Source: Turbatrix aceti (lineage: Eukaryota > Nematoda > Chromadorea > Rhabditida > Panagrolaimidae). From it: a stretch of 64,000 nucleotides of DNA. Location of the stretch: positions 3,229,600-3,293,599 of the forward strand of contig OZ017769.1 of assembly GCA_963969345.1 (NCBI GenBank). The letters are read 5' to 3'. The position numbers and the translations under genes were made by a program. Positions within the stretch are counted from its first letter, which is position 1. Every line of letters starts with the position of its first letter. The notes under the pieces are model-generated. The model ran no database searches, was not told the DNA's origin, and was given only the letters and a program-made list of their open reading frames with translations. Positions 31,180 through 41,620 of the stretch are shown here, piece by piece.

Positions 31180-33562
31180 AATTATGATTCAAGATCAGTA
31201 GCAAACTCGTTGGCGCTTATAATCAACAACAAAGAGTTCTCAGGAACAACTTTAAGAGACAGTCCACGACAGGATTTAGGAACAAGGGGGAAACGAGGAC
31301 AAGGCTTTTTTACACTTTCAAATGTTTTAAGCCAGAATTGTTCCCCACCCCTTGGAAGGTCTAAAACCGCAATACACAGATTTTTAAAAAAATCGGAATC
31401 TGTAGTTTTGGCTTCTGGAAGGTTTTGACACAAGTTGATGCCATGCGCTGCGTTCATGAGTAAAAAAGCTGAAAATTTTTTTAGGGGGGTTTTTAGGGAA
31501 GGGGAACACGGTGTCGTAGTCAGATTTTTTTTATCGTTACGGTAAGTGCCAATTTTAGGCTTACTTGTTTGGTTTTTTGGCCACCACAGGTTGGGTATTT
31601 AGATGTGCCTACGATGATATATCCTATCTTCTTCCCCGTGTTTTTACGCCTCGAATGATGTATAACACAAAATTTTAAAAGTTGGATAAAGTTGTCATTT
31701 TTGACTATTTTTGACGCGCACTCGAGTAAAAAGCGCGCGCACCGTCTCTTTTTCGCCTCGCTGGTCGAAAAAGTGATGCGCGCGCACGTAACAGGAGTCA
31801 ACTTTGAAAAATTGTCCTGAAGTCAGTTTTTGTTTTTATTGCTTGCGGTTACTTTGCTGGGTTTGGGCATGTCCCAAAGATTGTTTTAAGCTACTTGTGC
31901 TCTTTATTGCATAAATTTCCGATCAGTTACGGCATTTGAAAGTTCATGTTTCTTTTGTTGCCTGCAGCACTGCGCAAAATTAACCGATAAAAAGGAAAAA
32001 TGGCTGAAAACAATCTTTGGGACATGCCCAAACCCAGCAAAGTAACCGCAAGCATTAAAAACAAAAAATGACATCAGGACAATTTTTCAAAGTTGACTCC
32101 TGTTACGTGCGCGCGCATCACTTTTTCGACCAGCGAGGCGAAAAAGAGACGGTGCGCGCGCTTTTTACTCGGGTGTGCGTCAAAAATAGTCAAAAATGAC
32201 AACTTTATCCAACTTTTAAAATTTTGTGTTATACATCATTCGAGGCGTAAAAACACGGGGAAGAAGATAGGATATATCATTGTAGGCACATCTGAATACC
32301 CAACCTGTGGTGGCCAAAAAACCAAACAATTAAGCCTAAAATTGGCACTTACCGTAACGATAAAAAAATCTGACTACGACACCGTGTTCCCCTTCCTTAA
32401 AAACCCCCCTAAAAAAATTTTCAGCTTTTTTACTCATGAACGCAGCGCGTGGCATCAACTTGTGTCAAAACCTTCCAGAAGCCAAAACTACAGATTCCGA
32501 TTTTTTTAAAAATCTGTGTATTGCGGTTTTAGACCTTCCTAGGGGTGGGGAACAATTCTGGCTCAAAACATTTGAAAGTGTAAAAAAGCCTTGTCCTCGG
32601 TCCGAAATCCTGTCGTGGACTGCCTCTTAAGTAGACATGGATCGGAAATCGATGTAAAGAAAATGCAGGAGCTACTAGATGGGTTGGGTTACACTGTGCA
32701 GGTGAATGAGAATCTAACTGCCATGGACATGCTGAAAACAGCGAAAACATTTGCTCAGCTTAAGAATCACGATAAAGGAGATAGCTGCGTCGTCGTGGTA
32801 ATGTCCCACGGCGGACACAACATGCTCATTGGCACGGACAACGATAAAATTTCTAACGATGAGTTTTTTGATTGTTTCAACACCAACAACGCACCGTTAC
32901 TGTATGGAAAACCGAAATTGTTTTTCATTCAGGCGTGTCAAGGAGGTACGTTATTTTTGGTACTCTCGGGATAATAGTATTGGTTTTTTTAGAGCTCGTG
33001 GACGATCCCAGAAAGGCCATTACTACACTAAGCGATGGAAGTTCAACGTCGCGAGAAATCAATAGTATGATAATAAAATATCTAAATCATCAGTAGTTAA
33101 AACTTATGATTTATTATTTTAGAAGACAAAACGGACAAAACGAGCAGTTTGCCAAAGCCGATCTACGGGGACATGGTGAAAGCTTTTGCAACAACTCCGG
33201 GCTACAAGGCACATCGTCATCCGACAGAAGGTTCCATTTACATACTAGCGATCTGCGACGTCTTCAGGGATTTTGCCAATACTTTACACATCCACGATCT
33301 TCTTACAAAAGTTACTAATCGTGTTCACGAGTATTCATACGGATACTCAACCGCTTATTGTATTCAAACGCCAGAATTCAGGAGCAGTTTGAAAAAGAAT
33401 TTTTTTTTCAAAAATTATTATACTGCTGAAAACTGCGATTTTTCCCCGCCGATCGAAGAAGGCAATTCTGTTGATGAACATTCTGCGTTGGATGTCCGCG
33501 AACCTGAACCGGAATCTACTCCTAAAAAGCGCCAAAATTTTATGCTTCCTTCTAATGGTTGA
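31180..33562 (+). pseudogene. Caspase interrupted by a TTAA element
   Basis: Exon pieces: 31180-31255, 32631-32945, 32993-33064 and 33123-33562. A first exon around 31080-31130 (MQNADRKRKRELDRE) is possible. Landmarks match the caspase at 21248: LALIINNKEF, RHGSEIDVKKMQ, VVVMSHGG with the catalytic His, FFIQACQG with the catalytic Cys, and AHRHPTEGSIYI with the pocket Arg. The exon is split at a TTAA by the 1371-bp element 31256-32626. Without it the codons read through (GTT L SRHGSE). As assembled, the mRNA would be disrupted. The C-terminus is a charged tail (REPEPESTPKKRQNF), unlike the other caspase. Confidence 0.85.
31256..32626. mobile_element. 1.37-kb TTAA-flanked foldback element
   Basis: Starts GAGACAGTCCACGACAGGAT, ends with the inverse of GAGGCAGTCCACGACAGGAT, and TTAA flanks both sides (31252-31255 and 32627-32630). 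The two halves are inverted copies over some 640 bases with a ~100-base loop near 31905-32005. There is no transposase; the 93- and 138-codon frames in the arms are mirror images of each other. TTAA targets are used by piggyBac-type transposases, but these ends are not the usual CCC type. A close relative lies at 44854-46204. Confidence 0.88.
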
Positions 33563-34579
33563 CACATGGAGGAACATGCACCTCTCTTATTTTTTCAGAT
33601 ACATTACTCTTTTGGCTTTAAAAAGCGCCGACCTATACCCCATAAATACCCCCTTCTAATTGGCTAAAAAAGAGCAGCGACACCGAGACTTTTTGTACGG
33701 TATAGCCTATTTTCCTTGTATTCTGGTTGTCTATTGTAATTTACCTAATTTGACGATACCTTTTGAAATTGATGACGATAAACAATCTTATTGGAGTCTT
33801 GACAGTCAGATTTATCAGTGCTTAGATGCGCTTTTAAGCATCTAAGCAAACAAGGAAATTGTTAGAGTGTATTTTGGAATTGCTTTACGAAACTTTCCCA
33901 AAAGTTTGCTTTTACCATAAAAAGTTCATTCTGAAAAATTCAGTCGCACCGCACACGATCTGACAGAGTTACGGTAGTCAAATATCGCCGGGCCTGACAG
34001 ATAGTAATAATGATATCAATATCACTATCACACTGTGATACTATCTTGCTAAACGTGACATCTGGCAATCACTAGATGCATCTATAGATGCAGTCTAGCG
34101 AGCGTGAAAGCGAGTCTGTCGACGACGGCGTTTGAGCCATTTACGAACCGAGCATATCTATTTTCTATTTTCTTTCGAGTTGAATCCGGATTTCTAATAT
34201 TTAAAATATGCTGAGTAGTCAGGTGACATTTGTATTCCCCTGCAGTTATCTGCATTTTCTCTTAATTCTCCTTTTTGCTTCCGCTCGACTAAACAGTGCC
34301 CTTTTTTTCTGATCAAAACCTTACCCACTGATAACGGATTTCGGCCAAGGGTCAGAAAATGTCAAATGGCGGGTTGCGCTGTGCTTACAAAATATCATAT
34401 TTCATATTTCCTGTGAAAAATAACTATATTCCGGGTATAATGAAACAGAAACTCAAAAATCGACAACGCATAGAATAAGATTTATATCAATGGTAGCAAC
34501 AATTAATAAAGAACGCAAAATGGTGAATAGTATTCCAAGTTACGGTCAATGTTTACATCATTGAAGTTGCACGTCGTTC
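33563..34579. other. Caspase 3' flank, FABP-flank fragment and inverted peptide-gene flank
   Basis: 33590-33845 is a copy of the downstream flank of the FABP genes (compare 15285-15545). It ends in a hairpin at the stop-codon region (GCTTAGATGC / GCATCTAAGC). 33990-34110 holds palindromic ATGATATCA and TGATACTATC motifs. 34190-34560 is the inverse of 22500-22760. No gene. Confidence 0.55.
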
Positions 34580-34756
34580 TCAACGTCCATGATTTTGGTC
34601 CCACCAATAGCAATTGCACGAGTAATTAACACAATCGAGAGTATATCCATCAGGGCAAGGGCGGCAATCGGCTATAGTGTCGCACCAGTACTGGTAAGAA
34701 TCATTGACAAGCACGAAAAAAACCAAGACAAGAAGGTAGTTTAACACCAGCTTCAT
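34580..34756 (-). CDS. Six-cysteine secreted peptide, copy 3 (58 aa, inverted)
   Basis: From ATG 34756 to TGA 34580. The signal peptide is identical except VLNY for VFNY. The mature part keeps all six cysteines with conservative changes (CVNYSCNCYWW for CVDYTCNCFWW). The promoter-side flank to ~34990 is inverted relative to copies 1 and 2 and nearly identical. An intact frame after inversion and several substitutions argues that the gene is maintained. Confidence 0.75.
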   Translation of the reverse strand: MKLVLNYLLVLVFFVLVNDSYQYWCDTIADCRPCPDGYTLDCVNYSCNCYWWDQNHGR

Positions 34757-36472
34757 TGTTGGGGCGAACGATGGTTGAAGCGTAGATGCCAGCTGCTATG
34801 TGAGTTTCTACGGATTCGTGTGAGCTTATATTTACGCTTCATTTTGAAATATGAAAGTAGCAAGGCGGAGCAAATGGACAATTTTGTTGGGGACTTGCGG
34901 GGGCTACAAGGGTACGTAATGGACTTTTCATGTCCGCACCTGTGATTTGTAATGGAATTCCCAGCAACTTCTTTTATTGACGTAGGGAACTTTTTGAAAA
35001 TATTGCACCAAAATCTTTAGCTTTGAAAATTTCCTGTCAATCGGGCCGAGTTGTCCCGTCAGGTAGTATCATGATATCACGATGATATCATCGTGATACC
35101 ACTATCATATCATGATAACAAAAAAACGGTATCAACAATCACTGACTGCATCAACTCCGCCAGTATGTATTTTTTTTAAACAATGATAATACAACATTAT
35201 ATCAGATTTTTGATGTTTCCTTTTACAAATGCAATTCAAACCGACTACGTTGTATCACAGTTATATAGAATTTTACTTTTAAGTTATATAGAATTTTACT
35301 GTTCTCCTTTAATTTTTTTTTAAATTTATTTATTTCACCATTACTCAGTCAGTGGTTAGTTATCATTAGACCAGATATTAGGTGGCACAAATGATGATTG
35401 AAGTCTTTTTACGTTGGTCGCGATAAAAAAAATTATATTATACATTTATATTTATTACTCTTACATTTACATTTTACATTTATTACTTGTACTCTTGCTT
35501 AGTTAATAAATTAAAAAGAAAAATTAGAGGGATAGTAAAGAGTATCCGCATTGCACAACGTTACTCTCATTCGTACATAATTACTGAACATCAAAATTAG
35601 GAAAACAGTGAAGAGCATCAAGATTGCAAGAAGAGGCTATCAATCGTAACTATACCTATGCCCCGTAGTAGTATTTGGCAGAGGCATTTTGAAAGGCAGC
35701 GGGGGCAAAAGACAAGGACAAAAAGTGAAGAAAAAGAAAGCAAAAAATAGGATCGAAACAAACGGCAGACTCACAACACCGCCAAAATGGCAGAATTACA
35801 ATTAAAACAATACAACACAATACATTCGCTCTTTTTCGTACCAGCACTTGGTATTTGTACATAAGTCAGGTGCCCGTCATCCGAATTTTGAAGTCTTTTT
35901 ATGGTAACTCAAAGAATGTCGCGAATGTATTGGGTTATAGGTCGCTGCTTCTTTACTTACGGTCAGAGACTATATCAGTTGACGAAAGTCGGGGATGCCA
36001 GGGATGTTTTGAAGTTAAATTTCCAGGAGAAAACAGCTTCGTAAAAGTCGATAAGCCTAGTGCCTCCTTTGTTTGATGTTTTCTGTTGTAAAATTTATAT
36101 GGTCGTGTCTCCACATTGTTCCTAAATCGGCTCGTAGAGTACGTTTTACTCCTTTTTGAGTTTTCATAATGATCCCATTGACTAAAAAATCATAATACTA
36201 TAAGATTGCGGTGCATTATTTTTAAAAGGTTTTTTAGGCCATCGAGTTAATGAAAAAAGTTGCTGGGAATTCCATCACAAATCACAGGTGCGGACGTGAA
36301 AAGTCCATTACGTACCAGCTTGTAGCCCCCGCAAGCCCCCAACAAAATTGTCCATTTGCTCCTCCTTGCTACTTTCATGTTTCAAAGTGAAGCGTAAATA
36401 TAAGCTCACACGAATCCGTAGAAACTCACATAGCAGCTGGCATCTACGCTTCAACCATCGTTCGCCGCAACA
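34757..36472. other. Peptide-gene flanks, palindromes and a 527-bp insertion
   Basis: 34990-35530 is A/T-rich and contains a 24-bp perfect palindrome TATCACGATGAT/ATCATCGTGATA (35075-35098). 35533-35649 matches 27105-27218. 35650-36176 has no counterpart there, so it is an insertion or the other block has a deletion; its ends are not clearly inverted. From 36177 the match resumes. No coding exon is supported; the open frame 35855-36076 has no signature. Confidence 0.5.
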
Positions 36473-36652
36473 ATGAAGCTGGTGTTCAACTACCTTCTTG
36501 TCTTGGTTTTTTTCGTGCTTGTCAATGATTCTTACCAGTACTGGTGCGATACTATTGCTGATTGCACACACCCGTGCCCTGATGGAACAACTCTCGATTG
36601 TGTTGATTACACTTGCAATTGCTTTTGGTGGGACCAAAATCATGGACGTTGA
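36473..36652 (+). CDS. Six-cysteine secreted peptide, copy 2 (59 aa)
   Basis: From ATG 36473 to TGA 36652. The signal peptide is identical to copy 1. The mature part reads SYQYWCDTIADCTHPCPDG, one residue longer between cysteines 2 and 3 (C-x5-C-x3-C-x7-C-x4-C-x-C), then TTLDCVDYTCNCFWW. It is the version most like the relic in the caspase tail (same CTHP), so that relic probably derives from this lineage. Confidence 0.75.
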   Translation: MKLVFNYLLVLVFFVLVNDSYQYWCDTIADCTHPCPDGTTLDCVDYTCNCFWWDQNHGR

Positions 36653-36816
36653 GAATGGCATGCAACTTTGATGATGTCAACTTTGTCACTTGTGATCCCT
36701 TCGCCATTTTGTGTTTTTTTTAAATTGTTGCTAACATTGTGAAGAACGGAAAATTTTAAATCTGAAAAAAGACAAAATGCAAGACTTTGAAATTCAAAAA
36801 GAAATCCAAAAAAAGC

Positions 36817-37104
36817 CAGATCAGATCACCTTTCAGATCAGATCAGATCACAGATAATCCAGATCAGATCACAGATTATTCCTATCAGATCACTCAAATT
36901 TTAAAGTTTACAACTTCAAACACGTCCGCATTGCTCGGTTACAAAAAACAATTTATTTTCCCCTTTTCGCGTCGCAACCAATTTATTTTATTTTCCACTT
37001 TTCTCGGGAACCTGAACCCTAAATTCCGAGATTTCGGTTCGGGTCAAGTCTGATCAGATTGCAGATAATCCAGATCAGATCAGATTGCAAATGATCTGAT
37101 TTGC
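36817..37104. mobile_element. Truncated GATC-rich MITE copy
   Basis: Parallel to 27857-28123, with one extra internal unit (CAGATTATTCCTATCAGATC). The outer CAGAGATGG is lacking at both ends. It travels with the segmental duplication. Confidence 0.75.
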
Positions 37105-37201
37105 TTTGAATGGCGATGAAAAAATTTGCATGATGAACTAGCTGGCAGTTTGTGCAGATTGCGGAGGGCACTTTTGCCACGCTCGCACGCCACAGAAAAC
37201 G

Positions 37202-37465
37202 ATGTCAAATTCGGCCCGAACGCTGTCGGCGCCAAACTCGGTCTCACGTTCGCGAGAATGGATTCTCTCCGAAAAGTACAAAACCGCAGACGGGAGCACG
37301 GTCATCCGGTACCGACGGCGCGACGACGAAGCCGCCGAGCTCATGAGTCTCGTGACGTCTACCGGGCGTCGCATCACCGTCCATCGCACGAAGCACGAAA
37401 GCATCCTCACCAGCAGCGACGCCGACGGACAGAGCACCCGATACCTGCACTGTCACCGTGAATGA
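37202..37465 (+). CDS. Orphan 87-residue protein, copy 3
   Basis: Identical in protein to copy 2 (28221-28484). Same downstream polyadenylation signal near 37499. It lies in the third segmental block, followed by a broken FABP copy. Confidence 0.6.
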   Translation: MSNSARTLSAPNSVSRSREWILSEKYKTADGSTVIRYRRRDDEAAELMSLVTSTGRRITVHRTKHESILTSSDADGQSTRYLHCHRE

Positions 37466-37767
37466 GTGAAATTATAATATTACTTGTCAGTGAAAATAAT
37501 AAAGTTTATAGAAACGATTTTAATGTCTAAAAGAATGTGTAGTCGGGTATCAGGAGATTTCGGGTTCGGGTGACCGAAAAAAATTGAGGATACCTTTTGC
37601 CGATAATTTTGGGTTTACGATCGTGTGAAAAAATGCATACAGTTCATCATCAAAAATTGCTACTGAAGAAAACAATAGAATGAATGCCCTTGTCAAATAC
37701 CTTTTAAATCCATGTATTTGATGATAAACAACTCCACCAGAATCCAGAAATTTTGATTTATCAGTTT

Positions 37768-38086
37768 TTAGATGCGCTTAAAATACCGCATTGCAACGAC
37801 GTCACCGGCGGTGCACTGTGCGACGAGTTCGTCGGATTCGTTGACGGAACGCCGGATGACAGATGGCACAGAACCGGAAGGCGATTCAGCACAGATTTCC
37901 TGGATTTCAACAAGAGCGTCATCCTCAAGAATCGCCGTGGTTTGGAATATTCGGCCGTCAACTGTCGCCTGAGGGGATCCTTCGCCGGCTTTGAACACCC
38001 ATTTGATCGTCCGGAGTGGCAGTTTGGCGGTTACGGTCCATGTACCGGTAGACTCGTCGTACGCGATCTCAATAACTGGCTTGACT
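37768..38086 (-). pseudogene. Fatty-acid-binding protein, copy E (5'-truncated)
   Basis: Exon-2 sequence from the stop at 37768 up to about 38086 matches copies C and D (VKPVIEIAYDE through VVAMRYFKRI). It then ends abruptly at the foldback element 38087-38514. Beyond that element the FABP sequence does not resume, so the N-terminal ~45 residues and exon 1 are gone. The few codons read into the element (MNTRKMP) are not FABP. Confidence 0.85.
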
Positions 38087-38514
38087 GGCATTTTTCGTGT
38101 ATTCATAGTTGTTTCTTCGTTTTGGCCTTTTCCAATGTTATTAAGCTCAGTCTGGCGAGTCCAAACCGTTGTTTATCTGAGTTGATTGCTTTACTGCAAA
38201 GCTCAGTACATCGCTTCAAAATCATCAATTTTTTTCTGGATCTAAAAGTGAACGTTTTTGAGTTTATACAACACTGCGACCTACTCTACACTCGGCGGGA
38301 AAACCAAAACAACCAAAAAACTCAAAAACGTTCACTTTTGGATCCAGAATGATTGAAAATGCATAAAAAAATTTGATGTTTTTGAAGCGATGTACTGAGC
38401 TTTGCAGTAAAGCAATCAACTCAGATAAACAACGGTTTGGACTCGCCAGACTGAGCTTAATAACATTGGAAAAGGCCAAAACGAAGAAACAACTATGAAT
38501 ACACGAAAAATGCC
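38087..38514. mobile_element. 428-bp foldback element at the duplication breakpoint
   Basis: Starts GGCATTTTTCGTGTATTCAT and ends with the exact inverse. The outer ~135 bp of each arm match without a visible mismatch, and inner arms continue imperfectly around a loop near 38270. There is no coding sequence. The duplicated block 35533-38086 stops precisely at its left end. Confidence 0.85.
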
Positions 38515-38635
38515 GACGAACAGATATCACTTTCAAAAAACAAACGCAAAAAAAGCTCGCTCAACTTCTGGTTGCGTGCGCGTCGAGTACTCTCGCAGCG
38601 GGCGATTTGGCCAAATACGCCAAATCGCGCAAATC

Positions 38636-38724
38636 GCATCACTGCATCACGAGCAAGGCGATTTGGCGGAGTTGGCCGATTTGGCGGAGTTGGCCAAATC
38701 GCCTTGCTCGTGATGCAGTGATGC
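38636..38724. repeat. 32-bp perfect inverted repeat with tandem loop
   Basis: GCATCACTGCATCACGAGCA (start of the arm at 38636-38667) is mirrored exactly at 38693-38724. The 25-nt loop and adjoining stem hold an 18-nt unit (ATTTGGCGGAGTTGGCCG) twice in tandem. Further CGATTTGGCCAAATACGCCAAATCG symmetry lies just upstream. Confidence 0.85.
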
Positions 38725-39225
38725 AGGCAAAAACAGTGATGACTGTTTTTGTTCGGTTTTCTTCATTTTTGCGTATAAAGAATATTTATAGGAGTTATGA
38801 ACAAGAAAAAAGCAAATATTCATACCTGCCAGTACAGAACAACAAATACATCAAAAATATATCGAATTGCGTCAAATCGATGAAATGACGTATGCATGGA
38901 TGTTATAATCTATTTTTTGTCCAATTTTCCTTCGATATCGTTATTTGAACAAGTGTTTTCAAAAAACACCAAAAAAGAGTTGTTTTACGCCGAGGCCCAA
39001 ACTCAGACGTTATTTTGACATAAAACACAAAAATCTGAAATCTGTGACGTCACAATTCGTGACTGAAAAAACGTTCAAAAAAACCAAGGTAGAAAAAAAT
39101 TTTTAAGGTCTGCGTCTTATATGCATCTGCATTTCTCATCGTACTAAGAATAAAGTTTATGTAATAATTTCAAACAAGCAAAAAACATTTTTTTCTAAAA
39201 TCACAAAAAGACACACAGTGCCAAC
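38725..39225. other. Intergenic / 3' flank of the lactonase gene
   Basis: A/T-rich, no exon seen. 39140-39240 resembles 22800-22900 (AATAAAGTTTAT, CACACAGTGCC/CAAACAGTGATCC, CAACATCCACG), suggesting a shared 3' end with the antiporter fragment. Confidence 0.4.
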
Positions 39226-40735
39226 TCAGACAACATCCACGCTTCCGGACTCCAAGACCTGAACCGCGATCGGAGCAGGCACTTGAACGACGCTCAGCGG
39301 CTTTTCCGAAATCGCTCCCGTGTCTTTGTCGAAGCCAAAGACGACCAGTGAATCCGACTGCTGGTTGGCAACAATCAGAAACTTGTTATCGATGAGGGTG
39401 AAAAAGCGAGGAAAGACGCCCTCCGAGTGCCGTTTGCTGACGACTTCCAGGTGGTCCCGGTCGTCAGCGAGGCGGAGAACAACGACGTCGTTCACTCGGC
39501 CTCGATTGGAGACGAGCAGGAAACGGTGGTCGGACGTGAATGCGAGGTGGGCTGCGTTCTGGAGCTCGTGCGAGGGGTGGTCTTGGGGCTGAAAAATTTT
39601 CTAGTTTTGGGATTTTACAAAATTCGCTGAAAAACATCAAAAAAAATTTTTTTCCCATAATCGGCAACAACAGTTTACGGTGAACAACAGTTTTTTTAGA
39701 TTTTTTTGTATCAGTTAAAAAAAATTGAAAATTTTTTTATAAAAAAAACATTTTTTTAGATTTTTTGTATCATTAAAAAAAATTTTTGCTTTAAAAAATG
39801 TACAATTAAAATTAAAAATTTTTTTTTGATTTTTGAAAACTTTTTTTTAATTAAAATTTTTTTTAAGAATTAATTTTTTTTTTAAATTTTTTTAAATTAA
39901 AAAATTTTTTTTAGAATTAAAAAATTTTTTTTATATTTGTAGATTTTTTTGTATCTGACCAAAAAAAAATTAAAAAATTTTTCGAGCCAAAATGCTCACA
40001 TACCTTTCCAGGATCGATGATCGGCACGCGCTGGAGCAACTCTCCCCTGCGCGAGCTGGCGTCCACCTTGTAGAGCTGCACCTCGTTGGACAACTCTCCC
40101 ACAACAGCCAACAGTGGCCTGGTAGGATGGAAAAGCACGTGTCGAGGACCGGTGCCAGGGGGGGTAGCGATGACGCCCTCGATTTCCTTGCTCATCGAAA
40201 TGACGTAGACCCGGTCAGTGCCAAGATCCGCAACGACGTAAACCCGCTCGCCAGCCGCTGGCCAGGGCACCGCGCAGTGTGGATGACTTTTATCCTGTCT
40301 CACCGGATCGGTCGGGTCAACCGGCGCTTCTAGGTCCAGTTTTGCAGCTGTACCCCGGCCAGCGTAGACGCCCCCGCCGTAGCACGCAACCAGGGGATCA
40401 CCGGTGGTCGCGACAGACACGTAGCAGCCCTGGGGCGAAGGCAGGACTCCCAGTTGGTTGATATCAACATTTTTGAAATCCGGAGCATAAATATGGTAAA
40501 GCACGGACCCCTCTGCGCCGCCTTCGGAGACCGCGTAGACGGAAGAGGGATTCAGGGGATCCGCAGCGAAGTAGGAAACGTCATCGGTCGCTCCGAGAGT
40601 TCGGATAAGACTGAGCTCGCCGGTGGAAGTGTTGAGCGAGACGAGTCTGAGGCTATCCTGCTTGCCGGAGGGATTCGGAGTGTTCGGGGCCGTTGTATAG
40701 CTCCCGACCATGAGGTAGAGCACAGCGGACGACAT
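39226..40735 (-). CDS. Lactonase-family beta-propeller protein (6-phosphogluconolactonase-like)
   Basis: Exons 40735-40004 and 39588-39226 join in phase 0 to 364 residues, the usual length for this family. It starts MSSAVLYLMVGSYT, with blade motifs such as DPLNPSSVYAVSEGG, the SHPHC motif, VYVVADLGTDRVYVISM and PGTGPRHVLFHPTRPLLAVV. These features match the bacterial Pgl/YbhE-type seven-bladed lactonases and eukaryotic muconate-lactonising relatives. The substrate is unproven; hydrolysis of 6-phosphogluconolactone is the family's best-known reaction. The ATG follows an acceptor (ctctgcag), so a 5' UTR exon or trans-spliced leader is likely. The 415-nt intron is nearly pure A/T. Confidence 0.85.
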
Positions 40736-41620
40736 TTCTGCAGAGCTGCAGAATAGAAAAAGTGTGTTTATGAGAATGCGACTGATAAACACGTACATAA
40801 CACACGTCGTCCTCGTACAATTGTCAAGGGGGCCGGTTTTATCGATCTGTGGTGTCAACGTAATCAACGGTCGAACAAAGAACAGAAAGCACAATTTTTA
40901 ACTGATTTTTAAAATTTCTGTTACAATGTGCACCCCAATTAACTAAATTAGAAACCGTGCCGAAATTTTGAAGGAGTTAATAGCTGGGTTTTTGCCGAGC
41001 AAAAATTTTAGGCCACAAAAACAATATTTAGAAGTAAAAACGAAAACAACGTAGTAACAAGAGTAATCAAACAACAAAAAGTAACGTTCAGAAAATGTGT
41101 GATGTTGACAATTTTGATCGTTACTCGAATTCGCGTCAAGATTCTGATGCAAGTGAGCGATAGTTATTTACGATTTTTTGTTATGTACATATTTTTTCGT
41201 TTTTTTTCTGTTATGTATTTTTTTGGTTTACGATCATCGATAAAAGTTTTCAGTGTTTTTTTTTATTTCTGGCACGAATTTTTCGGGTTCCCGGATCCAA
41301 ATCCAAAAAAGAACAGGTACCCGACAACACTGATTTTTTGAACGGTATTTTTTCGTACTTGGTTACAATAATTGCTGATTTTTCAATTTTTTTAAATGTT
41401 TTAAACAATTTTTTGATCTTATAACCTAAAATTTTTTCTCAGTCCCAGCTTTTCCATCATTTTCAGCCTATTTTACAGAAAATATCCCAAAAACGCAATC
41501 AAGTTATTCGCCGACAACCTACGGCCATTACATCCTCTTTCCCTCTGTTTTGTAGTAGCTCGGGTCTTTTTGGTAACTCTTTATTTGGATCCAAAACAAC
41601 TTGATAGTATTGATAAGCTA
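40736..41620. other. Intergenic with a dispersed-repeat copy and a hAT-like end
   Basis: 41080-41240 holds one copy of the GTAACGTTCAGAAAATG...GATCGTTACTCGAATTC repeat. CCCGACAACACTG at 41320-41332 repeats the hAT end seen at 27092-27104. No coding exon. Confidence 0.5.

Noticed and set aside
31520..32509. 93- and 138-codon ORFs as transposase pieces of the TTAA element
   Set aside because: They are inverted copies of each other in the foldback arms with no transposase motif.
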